A stretch of 64,000 bases of DNA from UBA6522 sp965221035 (GCA_965221035.1 OZ244860.1:3534001-3598000), one strand, 5' to 3'; counted from the first letter of the stretch, positions 34,078-43,595 are shown. Notes: a model not told the origin generated them from the sequence alone. Program-made: numbers and translations.

Positions 34078-34132
34078 CAGATCGCGGTATCGGGCGATAT
34101 TCTGGTGGATGCCTTGGTCTCGATGGCGTTGG
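34078..34132 (+). pseudogene. Remnant of a GH2 3' end
   Basis: The bases from 34078 closely match 10999-11050, the last part of the lipoprotein GH2 gene. The encoded peptide QIAVSGDILVDALVS parallels QIAVSGDVLPDAVVS there. No start, catalytic region or ribosome site is present, so it is a leftover from a second GH2 copy that was lost or moved. It lies directly after the MetE-like gene and before the convergent PhoD gene. Confidence 0.7.
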
Positions 34133-34144
34133 AGATCCATCTCA

Positions 34145-35785
34145 CTACCCCGGCCGTTCCATCTCCGTCGTATAGAACGGTTCCAGCCGGTCGATGGCAT
34201 CGAGCGGTTCCCGGTTCACGTCCCATGCGAACTGCCGCAGCACGATCCGGTCCTGAAGAAAATCGATCAGGCTGAATCCGTGATCCTCCACCGGCGGCGC
34301 CATCTCCTCCAGGTCCAGGTGGGCCGACGGTGTGGCCCTGATTCCGCGCACAACCGAAGGGAAGGCGTACTCGGGCGTGCTGACGGGTCCGCTCAATACG
34401 GCATTGACCGGGTTTCTCTCCAGATCGTGCTCGCCCGCGCGGGAAAACCTGCCCGTGCCGATGGCATGCAGGTCGCCACTGACCACCAGCGGGACCCGTT
34501 CCGTCTGCGCGCTCAGCGCGGCAGCCAGCCGGTCGTGCTGCCTTAACCAGCCCTCCTGCCAGTAGGGCTTGTCGATGGCGGTGGTCAGCGTTCCGCTTTC
34601 GGGGTCGAGTATGTCCGGGTACCACTCGCCCCACTTGCCGGCGCTCCAGCCGAACGGGTTGGACGGGGTGTGCACGAGGTGGCGCACTTCGGTCGAGCGA
34701 GTGCGGTCCGTCAACCAGCGCTCCACCTGGTGATCGACGAATACGGCATTCGGTCCGGCGAGATTCATGGTGCGGCGCACGTCGTATAGCAGGACCTCGG
34801 CGAGTCGGCCGTAGCGGATGGTGCCGAAACTCTCCGAAACATCGCCCCGATCACCCGCCGAAGACCAGGGCAGCCCGGCCGGGCGCCGTGGATCGGGCAG
34901 GAACTCGGGGTAATAGAGTTGCTGCGTGGCTCGCGCGAGCTGGAGCTGAAACCACTGGACGGGGTAACTGGCGAAGTCGTCCGTGACCGCGTCGTTCTCC
35001 CAGTGGTCGTGGTCGTCCTGGAGGAAGAAGACCGGGGTCGACCGGAAATCGCACCCGTAGACAGGGACGATCTGCGGCCCGGCGGCCGCCTTGATCGCCG
35101 CTTCGTTGCTGCCGCCCAGTGCCCTGGCCGAGAAATCGAAGTTGGATGTGCGTCCGGCCTCGCTCAGCTGCCCGGCGTTTTCGCCCTGCCAGGTGTGCAG
35201 GTCCCAGTAGATATGATCGCCGTTGGCGACCGCGGCGTCCGGTTGAAACGACAGCGCCCGGCGCAGCAGACGGTTTCGGATGCTGGCCGGCAGGAAGCCT
35301 TCCCGCTGGCCGATACCTTGGTACGTGCCGCCGGTTCCACCGGCACAGGTGAAGAACAGGATCCGCACTTGCTCCGGGTTCGCTTCCGGTGCGGGGAAGG
35401 TGGAGAGCGGCCAGGGTTCGCACAACGACCGGCCGGAAGAATCCCGCAACGACAGCGTGTAGGGCCGGTCCGGCTGCAGCTGGCCGGCATGGAACTGCCA
35501 ATGGATGCCCCCTGTGTCGCTCATGGCGCCTTCGATGGAGGTGTCATCAACCCGCAGGGTGGGCGCATTCGACAGCGGCCGGTCGAACGATACCTTGAGC
35601 AGCATGCGCGAATCGCTGACCGTGGGAAGGATATGCCGTACGGCGCCGGCATCCCATTCCCGGTCGGCCGGAGGCGCCTCCTGGGCCATGGCCTGGAGCG
35701 GCATCCTGCCGAACATCGCCGCTCCCATGGCGCCCGCGGAGCCGGCGAGGAAACGCCGACGGTTGAAGTACATGCGTCTGGTCAT
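34145..35785 (-). CDS. PhoD-like alkaline phosphatase/metallophosphatase, Tat-exported
   Basis: This 546-aa protein has a twin-arginine signal (NRRRFLAGSAGAMGAAMFG) and an AMAQE cleavage region. A beta-sandwich domain comes first, then the metallophosphatase domain with CAGG, ANGDHIYWD, FFLQDDHDHWEND, VVSGDLHAIGTG and a C-terminal hydrophobic block. These fit PhoD-family phosphodiesterases/phosphomonoesterases, usually Ca2+/Fe3+ dependent and periplasmic or secreted. I chose the ATG at 35785, which leaves a four-residue lead before the Tat motif. It lies downstream of the cyclophilin gene on the same strand, 83 bases apart. Confidence 0.87.
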   Translation of the reverse strand: MTRRMYFNRRRFLAGSAGAMGAAMFGRMPLQAMAQEAPPADREWDAGAVRHILPTVSDSRMLLKVSFDRPLSNAPTLRVDDTSIEGAMSDTGGIHWQFHAGQLQPDRPYTLSLRDSSGRSLCEPWPLSTFPAPEANPEQVRILFFTCAGGTGGTYQGIGQREGFLPASIRNRLLRRALSFQPDAAVANGDHIYWDLHTWQGENAGQLSEAGRTSNFDFSARALGGSNEAAIKAAAGPQIVPVYGCDFRSTPVFFLQDDHDHWENDAVTDDFASYPVQWFQLQLARATQQLYYPEFLPDPRRPAGLPWSSAGDRGDVSESFGTIRYGRLAEVLLYDVRRTMNLAGPNAVFVDHQVERWLTDRTRSTEVRHLVHTPSNPFGWSAGKWGEWYPDILDPESGTLTTAIDKPYWQEGWLRQHDRLAAALSAQTERVPLVVSGDLHAIGTGRFSRAGEHDLERNPVNAVLSGPVSTPEYAFPSVVRGIRATPSAHLDLEEMAPPVEDHGFSLIDFLQDRIVLRQFAWDVNREPLDAIDRLEPFYTTEMERPG

Positions 35786-35868
35786 TGGCGTCCTTTTCTT
35801 CCTGTTCACTGTGGTGTTGTGCCCCCGCCTTGAATTGGACGAGGCGGAGGCGTGGCGAATCACGCGCC

Positions 35869-36351
35869 TCAGTCGGCAACCGTCACGCTGACCATCGTGT
35901 CTCCCTGTTGAATGGCGTCCACAACCTCCTCACCGCTTGTCACCTTTCCGAACACCGTGTGCTTGCCATCCAGATGGGGGGTGGCGAGGTGGGTGATGAA
36001 GAACTGGCTGCCATTGGTGTCCGGCCCTGCGTTGGCCATCGAAATTACGCAACGTTCGTGCTTGAGTGGATTGCCGACGCACTCGTCGGCAAATCGATAC
36101 CCCGGGCCACCGCGGCCGGTACCGGTCGGGTCGCCTCCCTGTATCATGAAATTGGCAATGACCCGGTGAAAGGTGACACCGTCGTAGAAACGCTGACTTG
36201 CCAGGAATACGAAGTTGTTGACGGTCTGTGGGGCGTGCTGCGGATACAACTCGAGCTCGATGCGGCCTCGATTTGTTTCGATCAAGACTGCGTGGTTCTT
36301 CGACACGTCGATCTGCAAGGCGGGCGGAGCATTCCATTGCTGTCTGGCCAT
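35869..36351 (-). CDS. Peptidyl-prolyl cis-trans isomerase, cyclophilin type
   Basis: This 160-aa cyclophilin has VTFHRVIANFMIQGGDPTGTG (in parts: FHRVI, FMIQGGD), ADECVGNPLKHERCVISMANAGPDTNGSQFFIT (MANAGP, NGSQFFI) and HTVFGKV. The active-site Arg, Phe, Gln and His positions are present. There is no signal peptide, so it is a cytoplasmic PpiB-like folding helper. The ATG at 36351 follows a plausible AGGGAT site; a longer upstream frame looks non-coding. It is probably a general housekeeping gene and not part of the sugar loci. Confidence 0.93.
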   Translation of the reverse strand: MARQQWNAPPALQIDVSKNHAVLIETNRGRIELELYPQHAPQTVNNFVFLASQRFYDGVTFHRVIANFMIQGGDPTGTGRGGPGYRFADECVGNPLKHERCVISMANAGPDTNGSQFFITHLATPHLDGKHTVFGKVTSGEEVVDAIQQGDTMVSVTVAD

Positions 36352-36553
36352 ATGGTATCCCTCGGATAATTCGTGACTGGGTGGCGGGTATCTTAACTGC
36401 AAGCCTATGGCGGTTGCCGGGAAGTTCATCACGGCGGACAGGTGTCTTGCGCCCATGGGCCGCCAACGGCGCCTTGACACCCACTGAAGTTATCAACAAC
36501 ACTCGACCGTGATTCCACGTTGCGCTTTTCTGGTGAAGCAAGGGATGATCGCA

Positions 36554-37501
36554 ATGAACAATGTCAAGCGTTTGATATTCGTCGGACTTTTTCTGCTCTA
36601 TCAACAAGCGTACGCCCAATATGAGACGAGTTGGGACAATTCCGAGCGCGGCATCAACCGGATTTCGGAACACGTGTATCGTTGGGGCGGTGGTGCCATG
36701 GGAGGGATCAGCGGTCTGTTCGTTCCCACGGATGAGGGAATCATCGTGATCGACGGTCCCGGCACTCCGTGCGAGCCGGACAGCGGCCAATGGTTCAAGG
36801 ACGAACTCGAACAACGCTATGGAGTTCCGGTGCGCTACGTGGTGTTGAGCCATGACCACCAGAGCCACATTTGCGGCACGAAGGTGTTCGAGGACACGGC
36901 GGTGTCGATCGGCCACAAGAAGATCAGGGCACACCTGATCCGGGAGGGGCGCGTCGCGCCGTTCCCCACAGTCACTTTCGAGAATTCACTGGACATCGAC
37001 CTCGGTGGCGTGAAGGTCGTGCTGTATTACTTCGGCCCGACCCACAGCGACAATCTGATCATTACCCACATTCCCCAGGATGGTGTGCTGTTCGCGCCGG
37101 ACCTGGCGCGGCCGGAGGGCCAGTTGCCCAACCCGGACTTCCGTGACATGGACGTGGACAACACTATCGAGGTGCTGGGCATACTGGCCCGGATGGACGA
37201 CGTTGATATTGTCATGCCGGGACATAATTCGCCCGTTTCGACTCAAGCATACTTCCGCCGCTACCGGGAGTATCTGTCCAGCCTCAGGGAACAGGTGTTG
37301 ACCCACATGGTGGCGGGACGCTCGCTGGAGGAGATTCTCGGGCTGGTAACGATGAGCGAATTCGATGATTACACCAACCTCGGGCAGGTCATCGAGTCAA
37401 ACGTAATCACGATGTATGACTACCTGTACCGGTACCGGGAACCCAACTCACCCGGAGGCATGCCGATCAGGGCTCCTCAAAGCGATTGGAGAGAACCATG
37501 A
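36554..37501 (+). CDS. Exported metallo-beta-lactamase-fold hydrolase 1 (altered metal motif)
   Basis: This 315-aa protein has a signal peptide (MNNVKRLIFVGLFLLYQQAYA) in which the cleavage follows AYA. The MBL-fold motifs are SHDHQSH, GPTHSDN and MPGHNSP. The canonical H-x-H-x-D-H has Ser in place of the catalytic/zinc-2 Asp (HDHQSH), so activity may be changed or lost. AAGGG lies nine bases before the ATG at 36554. Its TGA overlaps the next ATG (ATGA), and the two products are clear paralogues. Substrate unknown. Confidence 0.87.
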   Translation: MNNVKRLIFVGLFLLYQQAYAQYETSWDNSERGINRISEHVYRWGGGAMGGISGLFVPTDEGIIVIDGPGTPCEPDSGQWFKDELEQRYGVPVRYVVLSHDHQSHICGTKVFEDTAVSIGHKKIRAHLIREGRVAPFPTVTFENSLDIDLGGVKVVLYYFGPTHSDNLIITHIPQDGVLFAPDLARPEGQLPNPDFRDMDVDNTIEVLGILARMDDVDIVMPGHNSPVSTQAYFRRYREYLSSLREQVLTHMVAGRSLEEILGLVTMSEFDDYTNLGQVIESNVITMYDYLYRYREPNSPGGMPIRAPQSDWREP

Positions 37502-38457
37502 AGCAGCGTTGCCTGGAAGTCGGTTTGTTGATCCTGGGATTGGGCCTGTTGCAGGGGGGGCAGGCGCAGGATTCGAATGACGAGTCGCCCAGACTTGTCC
37601 AGGTTTCAGATAGCGTATTTCGCACTGTCCACCGGCCCGGCGCCGCGAACAGCCACATAATCGTCACTGACGATGGACTTGTCGTGGTCGATGGCACCTG
37701 TCGTGGCGACGGTACTCCGGAGTGGCTGAAGCAGGAACTGGACCGGCTCTACGAAGTGCCCGTCAAATACGTGATCCTGAGCCACGACCACGAGGATCAC
37801 ATCTGCGGCCTGCAGGTATTCGACGATACGGCGGTGACCGTTTCGCACGCACGCAACCGGGAGCACATTGTTCGGGAAGGCCGCAATACGTCCGTTCCGG
37901 ATGTGGTATTCCAGGACGAAATGGAGATCCACCTGGGCGGAAAGAAGATCGTGCTCTACTACTTCGGTCCCACCCACAGCAACAACCTGATCCAGGTGCA
38001 TGTACCGGAGGAAGGGGTATTGATTGCGCCCGACATCGCGCGCGCGGAACGGTCGCTTGCCTTGCCGGATTTTCGCGATGCCGATATCGACGGACTGATC
38101 GATACGCTCGAAATCCTGGCGAAGCTGGATGACGTCGACATCGTCGTCCCTGGCCACTGGGGCCCTACCACCCAGGAGAGCTTCCTGGAGTACCGGGACT
38201 ACGTGGTCGCCCTGAGGGATCGCGTCCTGGAGGAGATGAAGGCGGGCGCCACCATCGAGCAGATCCTCGAACGCGTCACGCTGGACGAGTTCTCCGATTA
38301 CGGAAACTTCGATATCTGGTTTCGCGCGAATGTCGTATCGATGTGGGACAAGATGTACCGGTACCGTGAGCCGAACCTGAACGAAGCCGGCGACTACCAG
38401 ACCGTGTACCCGATCGGCTTTTCGGTCGGTTTTACGGGCATGGGTTCGAATCAGTAG
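37498..38457 (+). CDS. Exported metallo-beta-lactamase-fold hydrolase 2
   Basis: This 319-aa paralogue of the preceding protein starts with a signal peptide (MKQRCLEVGLLILGLGLL and GGQAQ). It keeps the canonical zinc motif HDHEDH in SHDHEDHICG, plus GPTHSNN and VPGHWGP. It is likely periplasmic and catalytically competent. Translation is coupled to paralogue 1 by an ATGA overlap. An intact and a degenerate copy side by side suggests a heteromer or functional split. Substrate cannot be read from sequence. Confidence 0.88.
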   Translation: MKQRCLEVGLLILGLGLLQGGQAQDSNDESPRLVQVSDSVFRTVHRPGAANSHIIVTDDGLVVVDGTCRGDGTPEWLKQELDRLYEVPVKYVILSHDHEDHICGLQVFDDTAVTVSHARNREHIVREGRNTSVPDVVFQDEMEIHLGGKKIVLYYFGPTHSNNLIQVHVPEEGVLIAPDIARAERSLALPDFRDADIDGLIDTLEILAKLDDVDIVVPGHWGPTTQESFLEYRDYVVALRDRVLEEMKAGATIEQILERVTLDEFSDYGNFDIWFRANVVSMWDKMYRYREPNLNEAGDYQTVYPIGFSVGFTGMGSNQ

Positions 38458-38461
38458 CCTG

Positions 38462-38527
38462 CTGATCGAGTCACGGCGAGAACTCCAGGTTCTCCCGGAT
38501 TCGTGGCGGTGTGCGATCACCGATCAG
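38462..38527. terminator. Nested inverted repeats between convergent genes
   Basis: GAGAAC and GTTCTC pair around a five-base loop at 38478-38494. An outer pair, CTGATCG (38462-38468) and CGATCAG (38521-38527), encloses it. The position between two convergent stops fits a bidirectional terminator, but no T-run is present. Confidence 0.35.
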
Positions 38528-39582
38528 TCCTCCACGCGGTCGAATGTCCACGCCCCTGAAACGTGCACCTCGGAGATGGCGCTGGCCATGCCGTCGCCCT
38601 CTACCGTGAAGGTATAGCCGAATCCGCCGCCCTCCGGAAGGAACGCGGTTTCCGTCTGCGCCGCCAGTGGCGCCCTCCCGCCGTTGCCCCTTTGCAGGAA
38701 CAGTTGGTTGTCTTCCATGGTGATCCGGATGGTGATGGTGTTCGTCAGGTACGCGCCGCTGTAGGTGCCGACGTATCTGGACAGGATTTCCGGATCGACC
38801 TCCACGGATGTCGTTTCCCTTCCCGCGACACTGTTGCTCCAATGGTCGCGTTCGGCCCCCAGGTAGGCCTCGACGCAGACGGTCTCGAGCATCACTTCGT
38901 CCGCGGCGAAATTCATCTGGATGGTCGCGTTCAGCGGTGACTCGAACGCACCCGGATCTTCGTAGGTGACTTCGACCTCCATGCGGCCGAAGTCCGGGCG
39001 GCTGAAACGCTCGGTCATCCGCAGTTGCCCGGTATGCGACACGCCGCGGCTGTTCAACCAGGTCCTGTCGTTGTAGCCGTTGCTCCGGACCACCAGGGTG
39101 TCGCCTTCCCAGCGGCCCACCGAGTAGCCCATCCAGGTGGGCAGCGGATCCTCCTCCAGTTCGCGCCCGTCCATGAAGATTTCGCGATAGGTGCCGTCGT
39201 TGTAGAGCACCGCGATCATGGTCGGATGCTGCAGGATCCTGCGCAATCCATAGGAGTTTCCGCCGCTGTTGATGGCGGCCGGTCCGCTGGGCAGGCAGTG
39301 AAATCTGGGGTTGTCCGCAAAGAAGCGACTGTCGCGCTCATCGATCAGCGCATTGACCCACGGCTGAAATCGGCTTCGATCGCCGAGGTCGCCGCCGGTC
39401 CTGCCGACGCGCCACAACCCGGTAAGGTCGGGGTGTCCTTCCGCCGTGCGGGGGGCGGGCCCGGACAGGTCCGGCGCACCGTCCGCGGTGCGCGGAATGG
39501 CCGGCGTGGGCAGCGAAATCCACTGGGCGGACAGCGGCGTGGTCGACGCCAAAAGGACCAGCATCACGAGTTGTCGTTGCAT
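38524..39582 (-). CDS. Secreted protein of unknown function
   Basis: This 352-aa protein has a signal peptide (MQRQLVMLVLLASTTPLSA). The mature part opens with proline-rich repeats of TADGAPDLSG / TAEGHPDLTG. NPRFHCLPSGP, WMGYSVGRWEGDTLVV, YNDRTWLN and RMTERFSRPDFG then follow. A C-terminal beta-rich domain (LSRYVGTYSGAYL) resembles DUF3471-type modules. Proteins of this kind are frequent, often in many copies, in gammaproteobacteria and acidobacteria, with no known role. It diverges from the DUF6152-like gene. I chose ATG 39582 for the signal; the longer upstream frame is not supported. Confidence 0.75.
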   Translation of the reverse strand: MQRQLVMLVLLASTTPLSAQWISLPTPAIPRTADGAPDLSGPAPRTAEGHPDLTGLWRVGRTGGDLGDRSRFQPWVNALIDERDSRFFADNPRFHCLPSGPAAINSGGNSYGLRRILQHPTMIAVLYNDGTYREIFMDGRELEEDPLPTWMGYSVGRWEGDTLVVRSNGYNDRTWLNSRGVSHTGQLRMTERFSRPDFGRMEVEVTYEDPGAFESPLNATIQMNFAADEVMLETVCVEAYLGAERDHWSNSVAGRETTSVEVDPEILSRYVGTYSGAYLTNTITIRITMEDNQLFLQRGNGGRAPLAAQTETAFLPEGGGFGYTFTVEGDGMASAISEVHVSGAWTFDRVED

Positions 39583-39687
39583 TTGTGTTCCCCGCAATCT
39601 GTTGGTAAATATCGTGACTTGCAGCCAGACTCCACGTTGGCCATTATAAGTCCGTCGCCTGATCCTGGCGTACAGGGAACGATGGCT

Positions 39688-40080
39688 ATGAGGCATGTGT
39701 TTTCAGTTCTTGTCGGTGTGGCGTGGTCGCTCACGGCAACGCCCGGTCTGACCCACCATTCGTTCGCCGCAGTCTTCGACGTGGCACGGCCCGTCGAATT
39801 GACCGGCACCATTACGCGGATCGACTGGACCAATCCCCACGCATGGATTCACATGGATGTCGAGGATGCCGAAGGCAACGTCGAAAACTGGTCGGTTGAA
39901 CTGCTGGGCATCAATACGCTGCTCAAGCAGGGCTGGCGCCCGGACACGGCGGGGCCGGGTGATGTCATCAGCGTCAGTGGATTCGGCGCGAGGGACGGCA
40001 GCACTTCCGCGAACGCGTCTTCGGTCACCATGGTGGAGACGGGCGAGCAGCTCTGGATGAGCGCGTCGCGGGACTATTAG
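39688..40080 (+). CDS. DUF6152-like small periplasmic protein
   Basis: This 130-aa protein has a signal peptide ending at GLTHHSFAA and the typical start of the mature domain, HHSFAAVFD. VELTGTITRIDWTNPHAW and a beta-barrel-like remainder follow. This pattern matches the widespread DUF6152 family, whose function is unknown. AGGGAA precedes ATG 39688 by eight bases; an ATG at 39682 is the alternative. It is often found near secreted proteins like the divergent neighbour. Confidence 0.75.
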   Translation: MRHVFSVLVGVAWSLTATPGLTHHSFAAVFDVARPVELTGTITRIDWTNPHAWIHMDVEDAEGNVENWSVELLGINTLLKQGWRPDTAGPGDVISVSGFGARDGSTSANASSVTMVETGEQLWMSASRDY

Positions 40081-40222
40081 CGGGCGTCGCTGGCGTTGCG
40101 GGCGGTTGTCGAGCGGGTGTGGTCGGCGGCACCGGCAACCGGCCGGGCGGTTTTCCAAACGCAAGGACCCGACGGCCAGGATTCTCATCCGCTCGATGTA
40201 TCGTGAGCGGAAAGACCATGTC

Positions 40223-42289
40223 ATGAGCCGATCATCCTTTGTGTCTGTGGTCCCGATTTTCCTGCTGTGGATGCCGGTGGCGTCGGCGCCTGCCCAGGTC
40301 GCGGCGGACCAGGTCGAGCCGCCGCCTCCGCCCGAAGCCGTTGTGGCGGGTGAACTGCTGATCGAACCGCCCACCCTGCACAACCTCGGATTCGAGTGGT
40401 TCATACAGGGGGATGTGAACCGCGACGCTTCCGTGTCCGTTTCGTACCGGCAGAGCGGACGAACCGCGTGGACGGCGGCGATGCCGCTGCTCCGCCTTCA
40501 GGGCGAGCGAATCTACGCGGAGTCGCGTGTCGACCTGATCGCGCCGAACATGTTTGCTGGCAGCGTTCTGGATCTTGATCCCGACACGGAATACGAGGTC
40601 CGCTTCGTCATGTCCGATCCCGATGGCGTGCATGGAATCTCGGAGCGGGAACTGACCGTACGTACCCGCGCCGAGCCCGAGGCCTACGGGGGTGGACGCG
40701 TCTTTCACGTTTATCCGCACGGACACGAAGGGCCCAAGATCGAGCCGTCCTTCGAGGGCCTGATGTGCGCCTACAATTTCTGGTGCGCGGGCACCGACTG
40801 GGCGACGGCCGGTCGGCCCCGCGTTCGACCCGGGGACACGATTCTCGTGCATGCGGGCGTCTACCGGTACGACCGTTACGAGTACACCAACGACCCGAGC
40901 GTCAACCGCACGACGCCGCTGGACGGCACGTACTACCTGACGGGAGACGGCACGGTCGACAGGCCGATCTCGATCAAGGCCGCCGGAGACGGCGAAGTGG
41001 TCTTCGACGGCAACGGCAACTACGCGCTCTTCGACGTGCGGGCGGCCGACCACACGTTGTTTGAAGGCATCACCTTCCGGAACGCGGAGATCGGCATTCT
41101 CGCGGGAACGCAATTCCTCGCCGGTGCCAGGGGGTTGACGGTCAAGCGCAGCCGGTTCGAGGACGTCGGCGCCGGAATATTCACAAACTATTCAGGCTCC
41201 AGCGGCTTCTACATAGCCGACAACACGTTCATCGGGCGCAACGACCCCGACCACATGATGGCCTGGCGCGGCGATGCCTGGGCGCAATTCGAAGGAGTGA
41301 ACGGACAGGTGTTCCCGCCCCGCATGCTGTCCTACGTGGCGGTGAAGCTCTACGGGCCCGGCCACGTGGTGGCCTACAACTATATCGCCAACTTCCACGA
41401 CGGTATCAATGTCGAGACCTACGGCAGTCCGGATGGCGCGGTCGCCAGCGGAACCGGTATCGTCGACGGGCCCCGATACCCGCCGCCGGACTACTGGGAC
41501 CGACGGCCGGTCGCCATCGACTTCTACAACAATTACATCACGAACTCGCACGACAACCCCATCGAGGCGGACGGCAGCATGCACAACATCCGTGTCATGC
41601 GAAACCTGTTCATCAATCACCCCTCTCATGCCTTCTGCAACCAGCCGGCCCTCGGCGGACCGGTCTACTGGATCCGCAATATTGCCTACAACCTGCCGGG
41701 CGGCTCGACGCGCATCACGGCCGGTTCGGCCGGCATCCTGTTCTACAACAACACGATTCTCTCGGAGACGGCCGTGGCGGACGGCTCGAACATCCACTGG
41801 CGCAACAACCTGATGCTCGGCCAGAACGCGGCGCCGGCGATCTTCAGCGTCGGGACCTACACGCGCTATACGTCGTCGGACTACAACGGATTCCGCCCGA
41901 ACCCCGATGCCGACGTCGCGTTCGAGTGGGCGATGCCGGCGTCGGGAGCCGTCGCCGAATTCAGTGGTCCCGACGGCAGCGTACCGCTTCAGCTTCAGCG
42001 TTTCGCAACGCTTGCGGACTATCGCCGTTCCACCGGCCAGGACCTCAACAGCGTGCTCGTGGACTACGGGATCTTCAGGAACGTTCCGCAACTCGACGCA
42101 CGTGACGCGAGCCGTCTGCAGCATCTCTATCGTGCGGAAGATTTCGATTTTCGCCTCCAGCCGGAGTCTGCCGCCGTCGATGGCGGCGCCGTGATCCCCA
42201 ATGTAACCGACGGGTTCGGCGGGCAGGCGCCCGATCTGGGTGCGCTGGAGATCGGCGCCGAGCCGCCGCACTACGGGCCAAGGCCCTGA
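40223..42289 (+). CDS. Exported right-handed beta-helix protein
   Basis: This 688-aa protein has a signal peptide (VSVVPIFLLWMPVASAPAQ). An N-terminal fibronectin-like domain of about 110 residues ends in VRTRAEPEAYGGG. A parallel beta-helix follows with many N-rich rungs (FEGITFRNAEIGI, GFYIADNTFIG, IDFYNNYITNSHDNPIEADGS in parts). A DLGALEIG C-terminus is typical of such proteins. Beta-helix folds are used by polysaccharide lyases, pectinases and some GH families, so action on a polysaccharide is possible. I cannot see a defined catalytic signature. It overlaps the convergent NHL gene by 19 bases. Confidence 0.75.
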   Translation: MSRSSFVSVVPIFLLWMPVASAPAQVAADQVEPPPPPEAVVAGELLIEPPTLHNLGFEWFIQGDVNRDASVSVSYRQSGRTAWTAAMPLLRLQGERIYAESRVDLIAPNMFAGSVLDLDPDTEYEVRFVMSDPDGVHGISERELTVRTRAEPEAYGGGRVFHVYPHGHEGPKIEPSFEGLMCAYNFWCAGTDWATAGRPRVRPGDTILVHAGVYRYDRYEYTNDPSVNRTTPLDGTYYLTGDGTVDRPISIKAAGDGEVVFDGNGNYALFDVRAADHTLFEGITFRNAEIGILAGTQFLAGARGLTVKRSRFEDVGAGIFTNYSGSSGFYIADNTFIGRNDPDHMMAWRGDAWAQFEGVNGQVFPPRMLSYVAVKLYGPGHVVAYNYIANFHDGINVETYGSPDGAVASGTGIVDGPRYPPPDYWDRRPVAIDFYNNYITNSHDNPIEADGSMHNIRVMRNLFINHPSHAFCNQPALGGPVYWIRNIAYNLPGGSTRITAGSAGILFYNNTILSETAVADGSNIHWRNNLMLGQNAAPAIFSVGTYTRYTSSDYNGFRPNPDADVAFEWAMPASGAVAEFSGPDGSVPLQLQRFATLADYRRSTGQDLNSVLVDYGIFRNVPQLDARDASRLQHLYRAEDFDFRLQPESAAVDGGAVIPNVTDGFGGQAPDLGALEIGAEPPHYGPRP

Positions 42290-43416
42290 CGGGGGAAAAC
42301 GGCTTCCGAGGCGTCCTGCCGGTCCTCGTACCACCTGAACACGTTGCCCGTGAGGCTGCCGATGAAGATTTCTCCGGTGCGGCTCACGTCGATCCAGTGT
42401 CCCGGACTCTCCATGGATCCCAGTATCGCTCCGCTGTCGATGTCGACACGCATGATTCGTCCGGCCAGAGAGCCGTAGGCGGTGCCCTCGACGTTGTCGC
42501 GGTGCGTCATGGCCCACAACTCGTCGTCGGGTGTGATGAAGATGTTCTGGGTCGACCCCAGATGGGTCCAGATTTTCTGCAGATTGCCCTCGGAGTCGAA
42601 GATCTGGATGCGGTTGTTCTCCCGGTCGCTGACGTAGACGTCGCCCCGGGAGTCCACTGCGATGGAGTGCACCAGATCAAATTCGCCGGGGTCCGACCCG
42701 GGCGTGCCCCACGCCTTGACGAAGTTGCCGTCCGCGTCGAATTTCACCACGCGGCTGTTGCCGTAGCCGTCGGCGACGTAGATTTCGTCGTTCGGTCCGA
42801 AAGCGATATCCGCCGGCCGGTCGAACGTCTCTTCCGTTGTTCCGGCCCGACCCTTGATTCCCAGCGTCATCAGCGGCTCGCCATCGTTGCCGAGCTTCAT
42901 GACCGTGTGATCGCGGTTGTCGGTGACCCAAAGGTTGTCGTACCGGTCGATCCGCAAACCATGTTCGTTGGCGAAGTTCAGTTCGCGCCCGAATGAACGC
43001 AGGTAATTGCCTTCCGAGTCGAAATCGATGATCGGGTCGGCGACCTCGCCACGATGAAACACGAAGACGTTGTTGCTGGAATCCGTCGCCACCGCAGATA
43101 CCCGGCCGAAGTGCCACCCGTCCGGCATGGTATCGGGCTCCATGCCGAAACGGATATGGACCCGATACCGCATGAGGCCGCCTTCGTGCGGGTACCACCC
43201 GAGTCGTCCTTGCTCATCGACAACCTGGCCGACCGCTACACTGCGGTCGATGTCCTGGCCTGACGGTGGCTTGAGCACCTGCACATTCGGAGACGCCGTC
43301 ATCGAATCGGGCATCGCCGTATCGGACGGCGCATCCGTGCCATCCCCGCTGCATCCAGAGGCAAGATGAAGGATGAGTGCCGGGGAAACGAGCCGAAGAA
43401 TGTCTGATGCGGTCAT
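42271..43416 (-). CDS. NHL-repeat beta-propeller lipoprotein
   Basis: This 381-aa protein has a lipoprotein signal (LHLASGC). It then has about six NHL-type blades, e.g. NFANEHGLRIDRYDNLWVTD, FDRPADIAFGPNDEIYVADGYGNSRVVKFD (in parts) and VHSIAVDSRGDVYVSDRENNRIQIFD. It resembles peptidyl-alpha-hydroxyglycine alpha-amidating-lyase-like propellers, which in bacteria have mostly unknown or binding roles. It is located in the periplasm or outer membrane. No operon partner is evident. Confidence 0.8.
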   Translation of the reverse strand: MTASDILRLVSPALILHLASGCSGDGTDAPSDTAMPDSMTASPNVQVLKPPSGQDIDRSVAVGQVVDEQGRLGWYPHEGGLMRYRVHIRFGMEPDTMPDGWHFGRVSAVATDSSNNVFVFHRGEVADPIIDFDSEGNYLRSFGRELNFANEHGLRIDRYDNLWVTDNRDHTVMKLGNDGEPLMTLGIKGRAGTTEETFDRPADIAFGPNDEIYVADGYGNSRVVKFDADGNFVKAWGTPGSDPGEFDLVHSIAVDSRGDVYVSDRENNRIQIFDSEGNLQKIWTHLGSTQNIFITPDDELWAMTHRDNVEGTAYGSLAGRIMRVDIDSGAILGSMESPGHWIDVSRTGEIFIGSLTGNVFRWYEDRQDASEAVFPRQGLGP

Positions 43417-43507
43417 TGCAGCCTCCAGTTTGCTGAGAGTCTACTTCACGCGCCCGGCGAATGACTGCATCCGGGATTGCCGGCGGTGCAGGCAAGCATC
43501 GGGTGTG

Positions 43508-43577
43508 TAATACCCTGATTGCGTCAAGATACTACCCTTGCTCTCATTGCCCGACGGGTGTATTAGTATTTAATACC
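43508..43577 (+). promoter_or_regulatory. Repeats upstream of the ParDE pair
   Basis: GTATTA and TAATAC form an inverted repeat around five bases at 43560-43576. The TAATACC unit recurs at 43508-43514. ParD-type antitoxins bind such repeats to repress their own operon, so this is a probable autoregulatory site 20 bases before the antitoxin start. Confidence 0.4.
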
Positions 43578-43595
43578 TTGAGTTCTGGTTGAGCC

